This document shows, piece after piece, positions 52,262 through 62,173 of a DNA stretch of 64,000 nt (position 1 is its first letter; every line of letters begins with the position of its first letter). The stretch is from Mucilaginibacter sp. (GTDB lineage: Bacteria; Bacteroidota; Bacteroidia; Sphingobacteriales; Sphingobacteriaceae). A program made the position numbers and the translations under genes. The notes beneath the pieces are model-generated. The model was not told the origin of the DNA, did no database searches, and saw only the letters and a program-made list of their open reading frames with translations. The stretch lies in assembly GCF_028288185.1 (NCBI RefSeq), contig NZ_JAQBOF010000031.1, forward strand, positions 90,187-154,186, read 5' to 3'.

Positions 52262-53935
52262 TTATTTTTTCTTTGCTTTAAAAACTTCTGTTATTTCATG
52301 CAATGATAACGCATTCAAACATCTTTCCTTGTATAGTCCGCCCTTGCGGGCAACAATTACGCCGTAATGCATGTCTAAAAAACCTTCATTACGGTGCGCA
52401 TCGGGATTGATAGATAGCCAAACACCTTTTTCTAAAGCGTATTGGTGCCAGCGCCAATCCAGGTCAAGGCGCAATGGGTTAGCATTGATCTCTATAATCA
52501 CATTATTGGCAGCGCAGGCATCAATTACTTTTTTATAATCAAAAGTATAACCGTTACGGCTTAACAATAAACGCCCGGTTGGGTGGCCCAATATAGTGGT
52601 GTATGGGTTTTCTATAGCTTTAATCAACCGCTCTGTAGCTTTATCCTCGCTCATTTTTAGGTTGGTATGTACGGATGCTACCACAAAATCAAACTTCTTT
52701 AATATCTCGTCCGGATAATCCAGCGATCCATCATTCAAAATATCCGACTCGATACCTTTAAAAATATGGAAACCATTCAGCTTTTTATTGAGGTGATCTA
52801 TCTCTTCCTGCTGTTGTAAAACTCTTTCAATACTTAACCCTTTTGCATAGAATGCGCTCTTGCTATGATCGCACATGCCCAGGTACTCCAATTTAAGTTC
52901 GTCACGGCAATAGATGGCCATTTCTTCAACGGTATTTACACCATCGCTCCAGGTGCTGTGGTTATGCAGGGTACCTTTAAGATCGTTATAAGATATAAGA
53001 TGCGGTAATTGATGTTTTGCGGCGCGCTCAATAAAAGTATCACCTTCGCGCAGTTCGGGCTTTATAAATTCAAGCCCGGCTTTTTGGTATATCAGTTCTT
53101 CGCTTTCCGGCTGGTCTGCATCATCACCACCACGCTCCAAAACAGCTTGCACATGCTCATCATTACCGGTTTTAATAAACAGCGTCCTAAAGAAAAATCT
53201 TTTCTCTACCACGTAAATAACAACATGCAAACCATTATCTGTTGTACCTGTTATGTTCCCCTTATTTGCAGTGATATTATTTAATATTTTTGATTGTAAA
53301 ATACTCTGAAAAGCAATTTCACAATCACGACTCCCTACAATTACTACCAGCTCATTAATAATTTCACATAGGCGCCGATACTCCCCTGCAAACTCCATTA
53401 AAGCATTAATGAATGTCTCTTTCAACTTATCCATCAGCCTGTCACCTTCAGCTTCGACCTGGGCGTATAAGAATTTACCCGTGCTGGCCATTTTAAACTC
53501 AATAGCTTTGCGAATGTCTTCTTGGGTTTTTAAGCCGAAACCTTTGGCTTCTATCAGGCGGTTCTCGTTACAGGCATAAAAAAGCTCGCCTACGGTTTCG
53601 ATGCCCATTTCGTGCCAAATGGTGGCTACTTTTTTGGCACCGATACCTTTAATGCCCATCATTTCTACTACACCGGCAGGCGTTGCTGCTAAAAGCTCTT
53701 CCAGTTCAAGCATAGTGCCGGTTTGTACTAGCTCAATAATTTTGGCGGCAACGCTTTTACCTATGCCGCTAATTTTCTCTAACTCTTCGAAGGTTTTAGT
53801 GGCAACAGGGTAAGGCAACTTATCTACATTAAAAGCCGCGTTAGCTATTGATTTTATTTTAAAGGGATTAACCTCATGCAGTTCCATGAGTTGCGATAGC
53901 AAACGAAGTTTACGGGCTATGGGTTTGTTTTCCAT
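52262..53935 (-). CDS. polX: PolX-like protein with degenerate polymerase site and PHP domain
   Basis: A 557-residue protein with PolX architecture: helix-hairpin-helix modules (about residues 30-145), a palm domain and a C-terminal PHP phosphoesterase domain. The PHP metal sites are intact (HNHSTWSDG at 324-332, DHS at 356-358 and a late NPDAHR). In the palm the usual GSxRR...DxD becomes AGEYRR (183-188) then ELV (195-197). The third Asp position appears as HVVIYVV. All polymerase metal ligands thus look lost. It probably keeps a PHP exonuclease or phosphatase role only. It is first in the operon with gmhA-rfaE2-GT9. Confidence 0.85.
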   Translation of the reverse strand: MENKPIARKLRLLSQLMELHEVNPFKIKSIANAAFNVDKLPYPVATKTFEELEKISGIGKSVAAKIIELVQTGTMLELEELLAATPAGVVEMMGIKGIGAKKVATIWHEMGIETVGELFYACNENRLIEAKGFGLKTQEDIRKAIEFKMASTGKFLYAQVEAEGDRLMDKLKETFINALMEFAGEYRRLCEIINELVVIVGSRDCEIAFQSILQSKILNNITANKGNITGTTDNGLHVVIYVVEKRFFFRTLFIKTGNDEHVQAVLERGGDDADQPESEELIYQKAGLEFIKPELREGDTFIERAAKHQLPHLISYNDLKGTLHNHSTWSDGVNTVEEMAIYCRDELKLEYLGMCDHSKSAFYAKGLSIERVLQQQEEIDHLNKKLNGFHIFKGIESDILNDGSLDYPDEILKKFDFVVASVHTNLKMSEDKATERLIKAIENPYTTILGHPTGRLLLSRNGYTFDYKKVIDACAANNVIIEINANPLRLDLDWRWHQYALEKGVWLSINPDAHRNEGFLDMHYGVIVARKGGLYKERCLNALSLHEITEVFKAKKK

Positions 53936-53972
53936 AATTAGATTAAGCAGTAAAAATACGAAAGCTATGCTT

Positions 53973-54035
53973 TAGTTCATAGATAATAGTTAATGGTTCA
54001 TAGATATTTTGCTATGAACTATCCTCAATGAACTA
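53973..54035. repeat. TTCATAG/CTATGAAC inverted repeat
   Basis: An inner perfect pair GTTCATAG (53996-54003) and CTATGAAC (54012-54019), with outer TAGTTCAT and ATGAACTA. It belongs to the same family as 19024-19147. It lies at the 3' end of sppA and upstream of the polX operon. Confidence 0.65.
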
Positions 54036-54039
54036 TTAA

Positions 54040-55803
54040 CTACTTCACCACCACATCATACTCCATCCTTGTCAATGGCGTACGCATCATGGAGGTTACG
54101 TTTTTTATTTGCTCGTAAACACCATAATTTTCGCCCAGTTCTGATTTGAGTATGTGGGTTTTCATTTGGACACTAAAACTTTGGCCCAACTTATCTAATA
54201 CGCTTTTTTGCTCGGGATAAGCAACCAGCCTGTAGTCTTTTAAATTAGCTTTTTTAGCTGCCGATTTTACGGCATCATTAATATTGCCTAAACGGTCAAC
54301 CAGGCCAATTTTTAGGGCTTGAGCGCCCGTCCAAACACGGCCCTGACCAATGCTGTTAATGTAGGCCTGTGTTTTATGGCGTCCTGTAGCTACTGCTTTG
54401 GTAAAATCATCATAACCACGATTGATTTGGTTTTGTAGTATAGCTTTTTCTGCAGGTGTTAACGGGCGGCTGGTATTACCCAGATCGGCAAACTGGCCTG
54501 TTTTAACACCATCAAAGGTTACGCCCAGTTTATCGTTAAACAGCTTTTGCATGTTTGGCAAAATAGCAAATATGCCTATCGACCCGGTTATGGTATTAGG
54601 CTCGGCAAAAATAGAATCGGCAGCGCATGATATATAATAACCGCCGGATGCCGCGACATCGCCCATGGAAACAATAATAGGTTTCACTTTTTTGGTCAGC
54701 ATTACTTCACGCCATATTACATCACTGGCTAATGAACTGCCCCCCGGCGAGTTTACACGTAATACAACAGCTTTTATTTTATTATCCAGCCTTACTTTTC
54801 GCAACGCTTTTGATGTAGTTTCTGATCCAATGCTGTTATCATCGCCATCGCCGCTGGCAATATCACCGCTGGCATAAACCACCGCTATACGGTTGGTCGA
54901 AACTTCTTTGGTATCATCAGCTCCGCTTTTGGTGTATTCGCTTAATTCAACGCTCTTTATATCATCCTTAGCCTTTACGTTTAACCTGCTTTTAAGCTCG
55001 GCTATCAGCTCATCTTTATATTTCAAGCCATCTACCAGTTTATATTTTAAAGCGTCTTCCGGCTGCTTAATACGCATTTGGTTGGCGTAGTTAAATAACG
55101 AATCTTTGTTTATACCACGGCTTTTACCAATGCCGGTTAAAAAATGATCGTATAACGAGCCCAGGTATGAGGTTACCTGCAAACGGTTAGCATCGCTCAT
55201 CTTGGTAAGCACCAACGGCTCGACCGCGCTTTTAAACGTACCTACTTTAATAACCTGCGCCTCAATGCCCAATTTATCCAAAGCACCTTTTAAAAACGTT
55301 ATTTGTGAACTAAAACCATCAAATTCAAAAATACCTTTGGGATTAATGTATACCTTATCGGCAACCGATGCCAGGTAATAGAAACCTTTGGTATAAACTT
55401 CAGCATAGGCTACAATAAATTTACCTGACTTTTTAAAGTCGATCAAAGCATTACGGATCTCTTCGGTAGTGCCCTGGCCAGATAACATATAACTTTCGTC
55501 TAAAAATATGCCTTTAATATTATCGTCAGTTTTGGCCTTTTTTATATTGGCCAATATGTCTTTTAACCCTATTGATTTATCGCCATCCAACCCTAAAAAG
55601 CTTAAATTAGCTAAAGGATTATTGGCTGTACGCTCTGGTATTGGATATTTAATATTGATATGTAAAACTGAGTTTGCATCAACCTGTACATTACTATCAC
55701 TACCAGCCGCGGCTATAATGCCGGCAATAACTAATACTAAAACTATGGTGGATAAAATAATGCCGACAAAGGTTGCCAACACAAATTTGAAAAATTGCTT
55801 CAT
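54040..55803 (-). CDS. sppA: Signal peptide peptidase SppA, 67K type
   Basis: A 587-residue inner membrane serine protease with one N-terminal membrane helix (about 7-32) and two S49 domains. The catalytic Lys is in KVGTFKSAVEP and the Ser in GDVAASGGYYIS. It cleaves remnant signal peptides in the membrane. The length matches the fused 67K form. It is divergent from folK. Confidence 0.93.
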   Translation of the reverse strand: MKQFFKFVLATFVGIILSTIVLVLVIAGIIAAAGSDSNVQVDANSVLHINIKYPIPERTANNPLANLSFLGLDGDKSIGLKDILANIKKAKTDDNIKGIFLDESYMLSGQGTTEEIRNALIDFKKSGKFIVAYAEVYTKGFYYLASVADKVYINPKGIFEFDGFSSQITFLKGALDKLGIEAQVIKVGTFKSAVEPLVLTKMSDANRLQVTSYLGSLYDHFLTGIGKSRGINKDSLFNYANQMRIKQPEDALKYKLVDGLKYKDELIAELKSRLNVKAKDDIKSVELSEYTKSGADDTKEVSTNRIAVVYASGDIASGDGDDNSIGSETTSKALRKVRLDNKIKAVVLRVNSPGGSSLASDVIWREVMLTKKVKPIIVSMGDVAASGGYYISCAADSIFAEPNTITGSIGIFAILPNMQKLFNDKLGVTFDGVKTGQFADLGNTSRPLTPAEKAILQNQINRGYDDFTKAVATGRHKTQAYINSIGQGRVWTGAQALKIGLVDRLGNINDAVKSAAKKANLKDYRLVAYPEQKSVLDKLGQSFSVQMKTHILKSELGENYGVYEQIKNVTSMMRTPLTRMEYDVVVK

Positions 55804-55892
55804 TTACTATTATAAATATTTATATCTATGCAAACTTAATAAAACCATGTGGTATAATATTAAGAGCCGTATCTATAATATTTGTTACAACA

Positions 55893-56372
55893 ATGAATAA
55901 CGTTTTTTTACTATTAGGCAGTAACCTGGGCGACAGGAAACAATATTTGCAGCAGGCTATTATGCACATTGCCTATGATATTGCGCCGACCACTAAAATA
56001 TCATCGGTTTATGAAACAGAATCATGGGGAAAAACGGGTCAACCTGATTATTTAAATATGGTTATTGAGCTGGAAACCGAACTAACGGCGCAAACAATAT
56101 TGAAAAAAATATTGTCTATAGAGGAAGCTATGGGCAGGAAACGGGAAGAAAAATGGGGATCGCGTATTATTGATATTGATATTTTATATTATAATACTGC
56201 TATTATTAATGAGCCCGGATTGCATGTACCACACCCCGAATTGCATAACCGCCGCTTTACTTTAGAGCCGCTTGCAGAGATTGCATCTGATTTTGTTCAC
56301 CCCATTTTAAACAAAAATAGCCTGCAATTGAAAAATGATTTGAAAGATAGCTTAATTGTAAAAAAGTTATAA
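55893..56372 (+). CDS. folK: 2-amino-4-hydroxy-6-hydroxymethyldihydropteridine pyrophosphokinase
   Basis: A 159-residue HPPK enzyme of folate synthesis, transferring pyrophosphate from ATP to the pterin. The GSNLGDR N-terminus, metal-binding DIDIL and HPELHNRRFTLEPLAEI motifs are present. Start ATG at 55893. Followed 22 bases later by an Hpt gene, so they may share a transcript. Confidence 0.94.
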   Translation: MNNVFLLLGSNLGDRKQYLQQAIMHIAYDIAPTTKISSVYETESWGKTGQPDYLNMVIELETELTAQTILKKILSIEEAMGRKREEKWGSRIIDIDILYYNTAIINEPGLHVPHPELHNRRFTLEPLAEIASDFVHPILNKNSLQLKNDLKDSLIVKKL

Positions 56373-56394
56373 ATTTGGATGTTAACTATCTCAT

Positions 56395-56772
56395 ATGCCA
56401 ATTGATTTAACTAATGTAGACCTTGACCTTACCCTACTACAAGAAATTGCTGATGGCAGTGATGAGTTTATTGTGGAATCAATTGATATGTTTTTGCAGC
56501 AAACCCCACCCTCTTTACAGGATATAAGCAACGCCTTGGACGAAATGGACTGGGCCACTGTAGCAGCGGCAGCACATAAAATGAAAGCTACTTTGGGGTT
56601 TTTTGGGATGTTAAACAGCCAGGCGCTAGTGCAGCAAATTGAATTAAGCTGTAAAACAGGTTCGCCTGATGTACTGGACCTAATTGCAAAACTTGATCAG
56701 GTACAAGCGTTAATTGCCACCAACACAGTTGCCTTATTACAAATAAAAGAAGAAACAGCAGCTAAGCTCTAA
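56395..56772 (+). CDS. Stand-alone Hpt (histidine phosphotransfer) protein
   Basis: A 125-residue Hpt four-helix bundle with phosphoacceptor His in AAAHKMKATLGFFG (H61). It receives phosphate from the receiver domain of a hybrid kinase and passes it on. No kinase or regulator is next to it; the hybrid kinase at 42837 is one candidate partner. The stop overlaps the purS stop region on the other strand by 4 bases. Confidence 0.9.
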   Translation: MPIDLTNVDLDLTLLQEIADGSDEFIVESIDMFLQQTPPSLQDISNALDEMDWATVAAAAHKMKATLGFFGMLNSQALVQQIELSCKTGSPDVLDLIAKLDQVQALIATNTVALLQIKEETAAKL

Positions 56773-57023
56773 ACCTGCTCTATTTTAAAGGTATAGCTCT
56801 CCATAATTAAATTAGCCAATAAATTTTTACAAGCCAGTTCAACTTTTTCGTGTGCTATTTCTGCGCTATCCGCTTCAATTTGCAGGGAGATGTGTTTGCC
56901 TATGCGGATATTATGAATTTCGGCAAGACCCAAATTTTTCATACTGCCGGTTACGGCTTTACCTTGGGGGTCAAGTATTTCTTTTTTTGGCATTACATCT
57001 ATTTCGGCTTGAAACGTTTTCAT
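56769..57023 (-). CDS. purS: PurS subunit of phosphoribosylformylglycinamidine synthase
   Basis: An 84-residue protein with the PurS fold, matching MKTFQAEIDVMPKKEILDPQ and NIRIGKHISLQIEA. It bridges PurL and PurQ in the fourth step of purine synthesis. It is separated from other pur genes. Its end overlaps the Hpt gene by 4 bases on the opposite strand. The pssA gene lies 28 bases upstream on the same strand. Confidence 0.9.
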   Translation of the reverse strand: MKTFQAEIDVMPKKEILDPQGKAVTGSMKNLGLAEIHNIRIGKHISLQIEADSAEIAHEKVELACKNLLANLIMESYTFKIEQV

Positions 57024-57051
57024 GGAGTAGTTTTGTTTTTAATATAAACGG

Positions 57052-57789
57052 CTAACTAGTTTTTTTAGGGCCGCTTACTATATTATTATTAGCTATTTTA
57101 AACTGGACAATTGACAGCGATATATATATAAATATAACTATCGGTACAGCGGCAAATTTAAAAAATAGAATCAATATAGCCGCGAATAACAGTAATAAAT
57201 AGCGATAAAGATTCCGGGGGTCACGGTTTTTAAATTTTAATGACATCAGCGGCAGCTCGGCTACCAGCAAAGCACACATTATAACAACCAGCGCAGACAG
57301 CGTGTATTGGTTTAATATGTATTGATTTAACTGCGGATATTTTTCGATTATAAACGGCAACGAGGCTATTAATATACCATTTGCCGGTGTTGGCAAGCCA
57401 ATAAATATGTCGGCCTGGCGGGTATCTGTATTAAACTTGGCCAAACGCAATGCAGAGAAAACTGCTATGGCAAAAGCTATAAAAGATAAATAGGTACCAA
57501 TGTTTTCTATCTGTTGTGATTTTAAAAACAACTCATACATAATGGCCGATGGTAAAAACCCAAAGCTTAACACATCCGCAAGCGAATCAAGATCTTTACC
57601 TATGCCCGAAAAAGACTTTAGTACCCTGGCGGCAAAGCCATCAAAAAAATCAAATATGGCTGCTAGAAAAAGCGCGTAGGCCGCGGTTATTAAATCGCCT
57701 TGAAAAGCAAATACAATACCCACACAACCGCTAAACAGGTTGAAACATGTTATGACATTAGGAAGGTGTTTTTTAACCCGCTTCTTCAT
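57052..57789 (-). CDS. pssA: CDP-diacylglycerol-serine O-phosphatidyltransferase
   Basis: A 245-residue integral membrane enzyme with five to six helices. It has the CDP-alcohol phosphotransferase motif DFFDGFAAR followed by GxxxDSLAD. It makes phosphatidylserine, the precursor of phosphatidylethanolamine. The C-terminal region (YRYLLLLFAAILILFF) forms the last helices. Upstream of purS with a 28-base gap. Confidence 0.92.
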   Translation of the reverse strand: MKKRVKKHLPNVITCFNLFSGCVGIVFAFQGDLITAAYALFLAAIFDFFDGFAARVLKSFSGIGKDLDSLADVLSFGFLPSAIMYELFLKSQQIENIGTYLSFIAFAIAVFSALRLAKFNTDTRQADIFIGLPTPANGILIASLPFIIEKYPQLNQYILNQYTLSALVVIMCALLVAELPLMSLKFKNRDPRNLYRYLLLLFAAILILFFKFAAVPIVIFIYISLSIVQFKIANNNIVSGPKKTS

Positions 57790-57870
57790 AGTAGGCCCGA
57801 AGGTATCAAACTTATATTAAGTATAAGTTATTTGCCGGTAAATATCCCGGCAAATAACAAACCAAAATTA

Positions 57871-59490
57871 TTAAGAATTCATTGATATTAAGAATTCCTC
57901 GTTAGTTTTTGTACCTCTTATCTGGCTTTGTAAGAATTCCATTGCCTCTATAGAGTTCATATCTGCTAAGTGGTTACGCAGTATCCAAATACGTTGCAGG
58001 GTTTCTTTATCTAATAACAAATCGTCTCTACGGGTACTTGAAGCAGTAATATCAATAGCAGGGAATACACGTTTGTTTGATAGTTTTCTATCCAACTGTA
58101 ACTCCATGTTACCGGTACCTTTAAACTCTTCAAATATAACCTCGTCCATTTTCGATCCGGTTTCTGTTAATGCTGTAGCAATAATGGTTAATGAACCGCC
58201 ATCCTCAATGTTACGGGCCGCGCCAAAAAAGCGTTTTGGTTTGTGCAACGCGTTAGCATCAACACCACCCGATAATATTTTACCAGATGCCGGGGCTACG
58301 GTATTATAGGCACGAGCCAAACGGGTGATAGAATCCAACAGGATAACTACGTCATGACCGCACTCAACCATACGTTTAGCTTTTTCTAAAACAATGTTGG
58401 CAATTTTTACGTGACGCTCTGCAGGCTCATCAAATGTTGACGAAACAACTTCGGCGCGTACGCTGCGGGCCATGTCGGTAACCTCTTCAGGGCGCTCATC
58501 AATCAATAAAATGATGAGGTAAACTTCCGGGTGGTTTTTAGCGATAGCATTAGCCACATCCTTTAATAACATGGTTTTACCCGTTTTAGGCTGCGCCACA
58601 ATTAAACCACGCTGCCCTTTACCTATCGGCGAGAACAAGTCCATAATACGGGTTGAGTAATTGCCCTGATCTGTAAACAAGCTTAATTTTTCTGACGGGA
58701 AAAGCGGCGTTAAGTGATCAAAAGGAACCCGGTCACGCACCTCGGCAGGGATCCGGCCGTTAATGGCTTCAACACGTACCAACGGGAAATATTTCTCGCC
58801 TTCTTTTGGCGGGCGTATGCTTCCACGTACAGTATCGCCAGTTTTAAGGCCGAATAGTTTTATTTGCGATTGCGATACGTAAATATCATCCGGAGAAGTT
58901 AAATAGTTATAATCAGATGAGCGCAGGAAACCGTATCCGTCAGGCATAATTTCCAGTACACCTTCGTTTACAATAACATTGTCAAAATCTAAATTAATAG
59001 CCGGTTCCTGGTTTTTTTGCTGTTGTACACGGCGCTCAAATTTTTGAGGGCGGCTTTCGGCAGCCGGATCGGCAGATGTACTCGCGGCAATTTCACCTTC
59101 CTGTTCAGGTGTTTCGCCAATCGCTTCTACCGAAGCTATATCTTCGTTTTGCTCCTCGTCAATCTGCGGCTCATCGTCCTGCAAATCAAATAAGTTGGTA
59201 TCATCTAACGGAACCTCAATACGGGGTTGGTTAGTATTTTTTACAACACGTATTCTGTTACGTGTTTTCTTTTCGCCGGTTTCTTCTTTGACGGGTGCGT
59301 CTATAGGGGCGTAGTTATTTTCTACGGTTTGTTGTTGTGCTCTTGCAGCTTCAATTAGCTGTTGCATTTGTACAATGTTGGTTATTAGCTCGGGCTTTCT
59401 TAGAGAGTCAGCATCAGCAATACCTAAACTTTTAGCAATTTCGCGCAACTCAGAAACGAGTTTGTCGTTCAATTCGGTCGTATCAGACAT
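57871..59490 (-). CDS. rho: Transcription termination factor Rho with acidic insert
   Basis: A 539-residue hexameric RNA helicase. Residues 1-50 form Rho_N, about 95-150 are an acidic low-complexity insert typical of Bacteroidota, and 165-245 hold the RNA-binding cold-shock fold ([14 protein letters not shown]). The P-loop is QPKTGKT (300-306). The ATPase core is complete, with the Q-loop and R-loop. It ends transcription and helps separate nested operons. Followed by no clear terminator hairpin. Confidence 0.96.
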   Translation of the reverse strand: MSDTTELNDKLVSELREIAKSLGIADADSLRKPELITNIVQMQQLIEAARAQQQTVENNYAPIDAPVKEETGEKKTRNRIRVVKNTNQPRIEVPLDDTNLFDLQDDEPQIDEEQNEDIASVEAIGETPEQEGEIAASTSADPAAESRPQKFERRVQQQKNQEPAINLDFDNVIVNEGVLEIMPDGYGFLRSSDYNYLTSPDDIYVSQSQIKLFGLKTGDTVRGSIRPPKEGEKYFPLVRVEAINGRIPAEVRDRVPFDHLTPLFPSEKLSLFTDQGNYSTRIMDLFSPIGKGQRGLIVAQPKTGKTMLLKDVANAIAKNHPEVYLIILLIDERPEEVTDMARSVRAEVVSSTFDEPAERHVKIANIVLEKAKRMVECGHDVVILLDSITRLARAYNTVAPASGKILSGGVDANALHKPKRFFGAARNIEDGGSLTIIATALTETGSKMDEVIFEEFKGTGNMELQLDRKLSNKRVFPAIDITASSTRRDDLLLDKETLQRIWILRNHLADMNSIEAMEFLQSQIRGTKTNEEFLISMNS

Positions 59491-59806
59491 AATATAAATT
59501 ATGGGTTCAAAAGGGGTTTTTTATTACGATAGTTATTCGTAGTCTTAAATATATTAACTCAGATTGTTTTATGAAAGAAATTTATTGCAGCTTGTTTGAA
59601 ATGTTTAAACCCAGGTAGCTTATTGAAATAATTAACGTGGAATTTTAAAAATGTTTCTTTAGTGCAAGAAAAATTCAAAGGATAACACTGCAATTCTACT
59701 CAATTATTTTATAAAAACAAACTTTTAAAAAAAATATCTTTAATAATCCAACACTTAAGCTAATTTTTAGTTTTTTTGAGCATTAAAAAACTTACCGCCA
59801 ACATCA
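59491..59806. other. Gene-free AT-rich interval between rho and pyrF
   Basis: No credible ORF and no perfect TAnnTTTG on either strand. Divergent promoters for rho and pyrF must lie here. A weak palindrome (GTTTGAAATGTTTAAAC) is at about 59593-59609. Confidence 0.4.
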
Positions 59807-60640
59807 ATGATCACTCGCCAGCAACTTATAGACCAGATAAAACAAAAAAAATCATTTCTATGTGTAGGGTTGGATACCGATATTGATAAGATCCCCGAAT
59901 TTTTAAAACAATACCCCGACCCTATCCTAGAGTTTAACAAGCGCATTATTGATGCTACTAAGGATCTTTGTGTGGCTTATAAACCTAACTCGGCTTTTTA
60001 TGAGAGTTATGGCATTAAGGGATTGCAAAGCCTGATAGCCACCTGGAAATATTTACCTACCGATTGCTTGAATATAATTGATGCCAAACGCGGCGATATA
60101 GGCAATACATCTGACAAATACGCCCGCGCTTTTTTTGATGAAGCAACCTCAGGCATGAGCTTTGACGCTATAACCGTTACGCCATACATGGGCAATGACA
60201 GTGTTACGCCCTACTTAAAATATGATGGTAAATGGGTAATTATATTGGCGCTGACATCATCAGTAGGCAGTAAAGATTTTCAATACCTGGAAACCAATGA
60301 AGGCTATTTATACGAAGCCGTAATTAAAAAAGCCAATACCTGGGCAGGTGCCGATAGAATAATGTATGTAGTAGGCGCCACAAAAAGCACCGAGTTTACC
60401 GACATACGCAAATACGCCCCCGACAACTTTTTATTGGTACCCGGCATAGGCGCGCAAGGCGGCAGTTTAACTGATGTTTGCAAATACGGAATGAATAAAG
60501 ATTGCGGGTTACTGGTAAACGCGTCCCGGTCTATAATATACGCCAGTAACGGCGAGGACTTTGCCGATGCCGCTCGTGCCGAGGCATTTAGTATGCAACA
60601 ACAAATGCAGGTTGAGTTGGAGAAGGCCAATATTATTTAA
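59807..60640 (+). CDS. pyrF: Orotidine 5'-phosphate decarboxylase, type 2
   Basis: A 277-residue TIM-barrel enzyme that decarboxylates OMP to UMP. The catalytic motif is [15 protein letters not shown] with K94. The N-terminal [13 protein letters not shown] is typical of the type 2 family. Complete, ATG start at 59807. Followed by a palindromic repeat before the convergent nuclease gene. Confidence 0.95.
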   Translation: MITRQQLIDQIKQKKSFLCVGLDTDIDKIPEFLKQYPDPILEFNKRIIDATKDLCVAYKPNSAFYESYGIKGLQSLIATWKYLPTDCLNIIDAKRGDIGNTSDKYARAFFDEATSGMSFDAITVTPYMGNDSVTPYLKYDGKWVIILALTSSVGSKDFQYLETNEGYLYEAVIKKANTWAGADRIMYVVGATKSTEFTDIRKYAPDNFLLVPGIGAQGGSLTDVCKYGMNKDCGLLVNASRSIIYASNGEDFADAARAEAFSMQQQMQVELEKANII

Positions 60641-60683
60641 TATCATTTCTCACTTTGTTCGACAACAGGGCGTTAAACTTCAT

Positions 60684-60738
60684 GGTCTGTGTCCTCACAG
60701 ACCATTATCTATTTAAAGCACTCTGTGAGGACACAGAC
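60684..60738. repeat. GTCTGTG-TCCT-CACAGAC hairpin and partner repeat
   Basis: The left arm (60685-60701) and right arm (60722-60738) are exact 17-bp complements around a 20-base loop. The left arm also folds on itself (GGTCTGTG and CACAGACC). It sits between convergent genes, so it may serve as terminator and dispersed repeat. Confidence 0.7.
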
Positions 60739-60759
60739 TGCGGAGAAAAGTCTTCTTAA

Positions 60760-62124
60760 CTATGCAAACACAACCTTGCGCTGTGGAAACTTATCGGCAT
60801 AATTAGCCACCAAATTTTTAATATAATCGTTACCCGGATATGGTGTAATATAGTTTTTAAGTTGTTGTAAGCTCTCTACATCAAAGTATTGCGAGATATA
60901 CCCCATGCCGTAAAATTTTCCCTTCTCTACCAGGATACAGCTATGCTCATCATCGGTACGGCCATCATCGCGTATAGCGAAGGTGGGCAAGGCTTTATTT
61001 AATTCGGCAAGGGCGAGGTTTACTTTTGCATTGTAGGTATCAACACTCTCTGCACCTGTGCAGGCGCATTGTTCTTTAGCGGTGCCTATGCAGGGTTCGG
61101 TATTATTTGGGATGAAGCAAAGCTTGGGGCAAAGCTCAAAGGTGTCTATCAGTTGGTTCAGTATATTGCGGCCCTCCAGCATGGAATTACAGGTATATAT
61201 TGCTCCGGTATATTTTCTATGCTTATCAACAGCTAAACGCATATAACCGCGCTGATCTTCAAACATATATAACCCATAGGCATGCTCAAAGCGTTTTAGT
61301 GATCGGTTATATTTTGGCCAAAGGCGTTTAATCTCTACCGCTTCCAGTACAAAAGCAATTAACTCGGTACCGCAAACCTGGTGCGTTATCTGGTGGATAT
61401 TACGCATAAACTCCTGCCGTTGCAGGCCGGGATTATTACCGGTAAAATGGCTGCTTACCCTTTTCTTAATATTTTTGGCTTTGCCTATATAGATCACTTT
61501 GCCTTTAGCGTCATGAAAATAATATACGCCCGGCGTAACCGGTAATTCCTGTACTGTTTTTTTAGGCAGATTCGGCGGCAATACCTGCTCTTTGGAATTT
61601 ACCTTTAGCGCCTGCTTAATATGGTCGTCCTTATCGTTGCGCAGCAGCAGGCTAAATAGTTCGGCTGTGGCCTCGGCATCGCCCATGGCGCGGTGGCGGC
61701 TTTCGTTATCAATACCTAAATGCCTGCATAGTTTACCCAAGCTGTATGACGGCAGTCCCGGTAATATTTTGCGGCCCAGCCTTACGGTACATAGCTTATT
61801 GCTTTGCAGATCGTATCCCGCGGCTGCCAAGTGATAGCGCACAAATGAGTAATCGAAATTAACGTTGTGGGCAATAAAGATTTTGCCATGCAGTAAGTGG
61901 TAAATATCGGCGGCTACATCTTCGAAAGGCGGCGCTTCGGCTACCATTTCGTTGGTAATGCCGGTTAGGGCGCGTATGTAAATAGGTATGTCCCTGCGGG
62001 GATTTACAAGGGTACTAAAGCGCTTAGTTACTTTTTTACCATCATGTAAACAAATGGCAATTTCGGTTATACCGTTTGCGCTGGCATGCCCCCCCGTGGT
62101 CTCAATATCTACAATTGCATACAT
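60760..62124 (-). CDS. DnaQ-like exonuclease fused to GIY-YIG (UvrC/Cho-like) nuclease
   Basis: A 454-residue two-nuclease protein. Residues 1-170 are a DEDDh 3'-5' exonuclease (VDIETTGG, HNVNFDYSFV, HRAMGDAEAT). Residues about 195-275 are a UvrC-N GIY-YIG domain (GVYYFHDAKGKVIYIGKAK). The C-terminal 180 residues hold Cys residues and no UvrC RNase H-like half. It is similar in layout to Cho-type or mycobacterial exonuclease-UvrC-like proteins, acting in DNA repair. I start at the ATG at 62124; a TTG at 62154 would add 10 residues. Confidence 0.9.
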   Translation of the reverse strand: MYAIVDIETTGGHASANGITEIAICLHDGKKVTKRFSTLVNPRRDIPIYIRALTGITNEMVAEAPPFEDVAADIYHLLHGKIFIAHNVNFDYSFVRYHLAAAGYDLQSNKLCTVRLGRKILPGLPSYSLGKLCRHLGIDNESRHRAMGDAEATAELFSLLLRNDKDDHIKQALKVNSKEQVLPPNLPKKTVQELPVTPGVYYFHDAKGKVIYIGKAKNIKKRVSSHFTGNNPGLQRQEFMRNIHQITHQVCGTELIAFVLEAVEIKRLWPKYNRSLKRFEHAYGLYMFEDQRGYMRLAVDKHRKYTGAIYTCNSMLEGRNILNQLIDTFELCPKLCFIPNNTEPCIGTAKEQCACTGAESVDTYNAKVNLALAELNKALPTFAIRDDGRTDDEHSCILVEKGKFYGMGYISQYFDVESLQQLKNYITPYPGNDYIKNLVANYADKFPQRKVVFA

Positions 62125-62173
62125 GGATGTAAAAGTACTAATTATTTTAGCCAAACAATAACCAAGATAAAAA

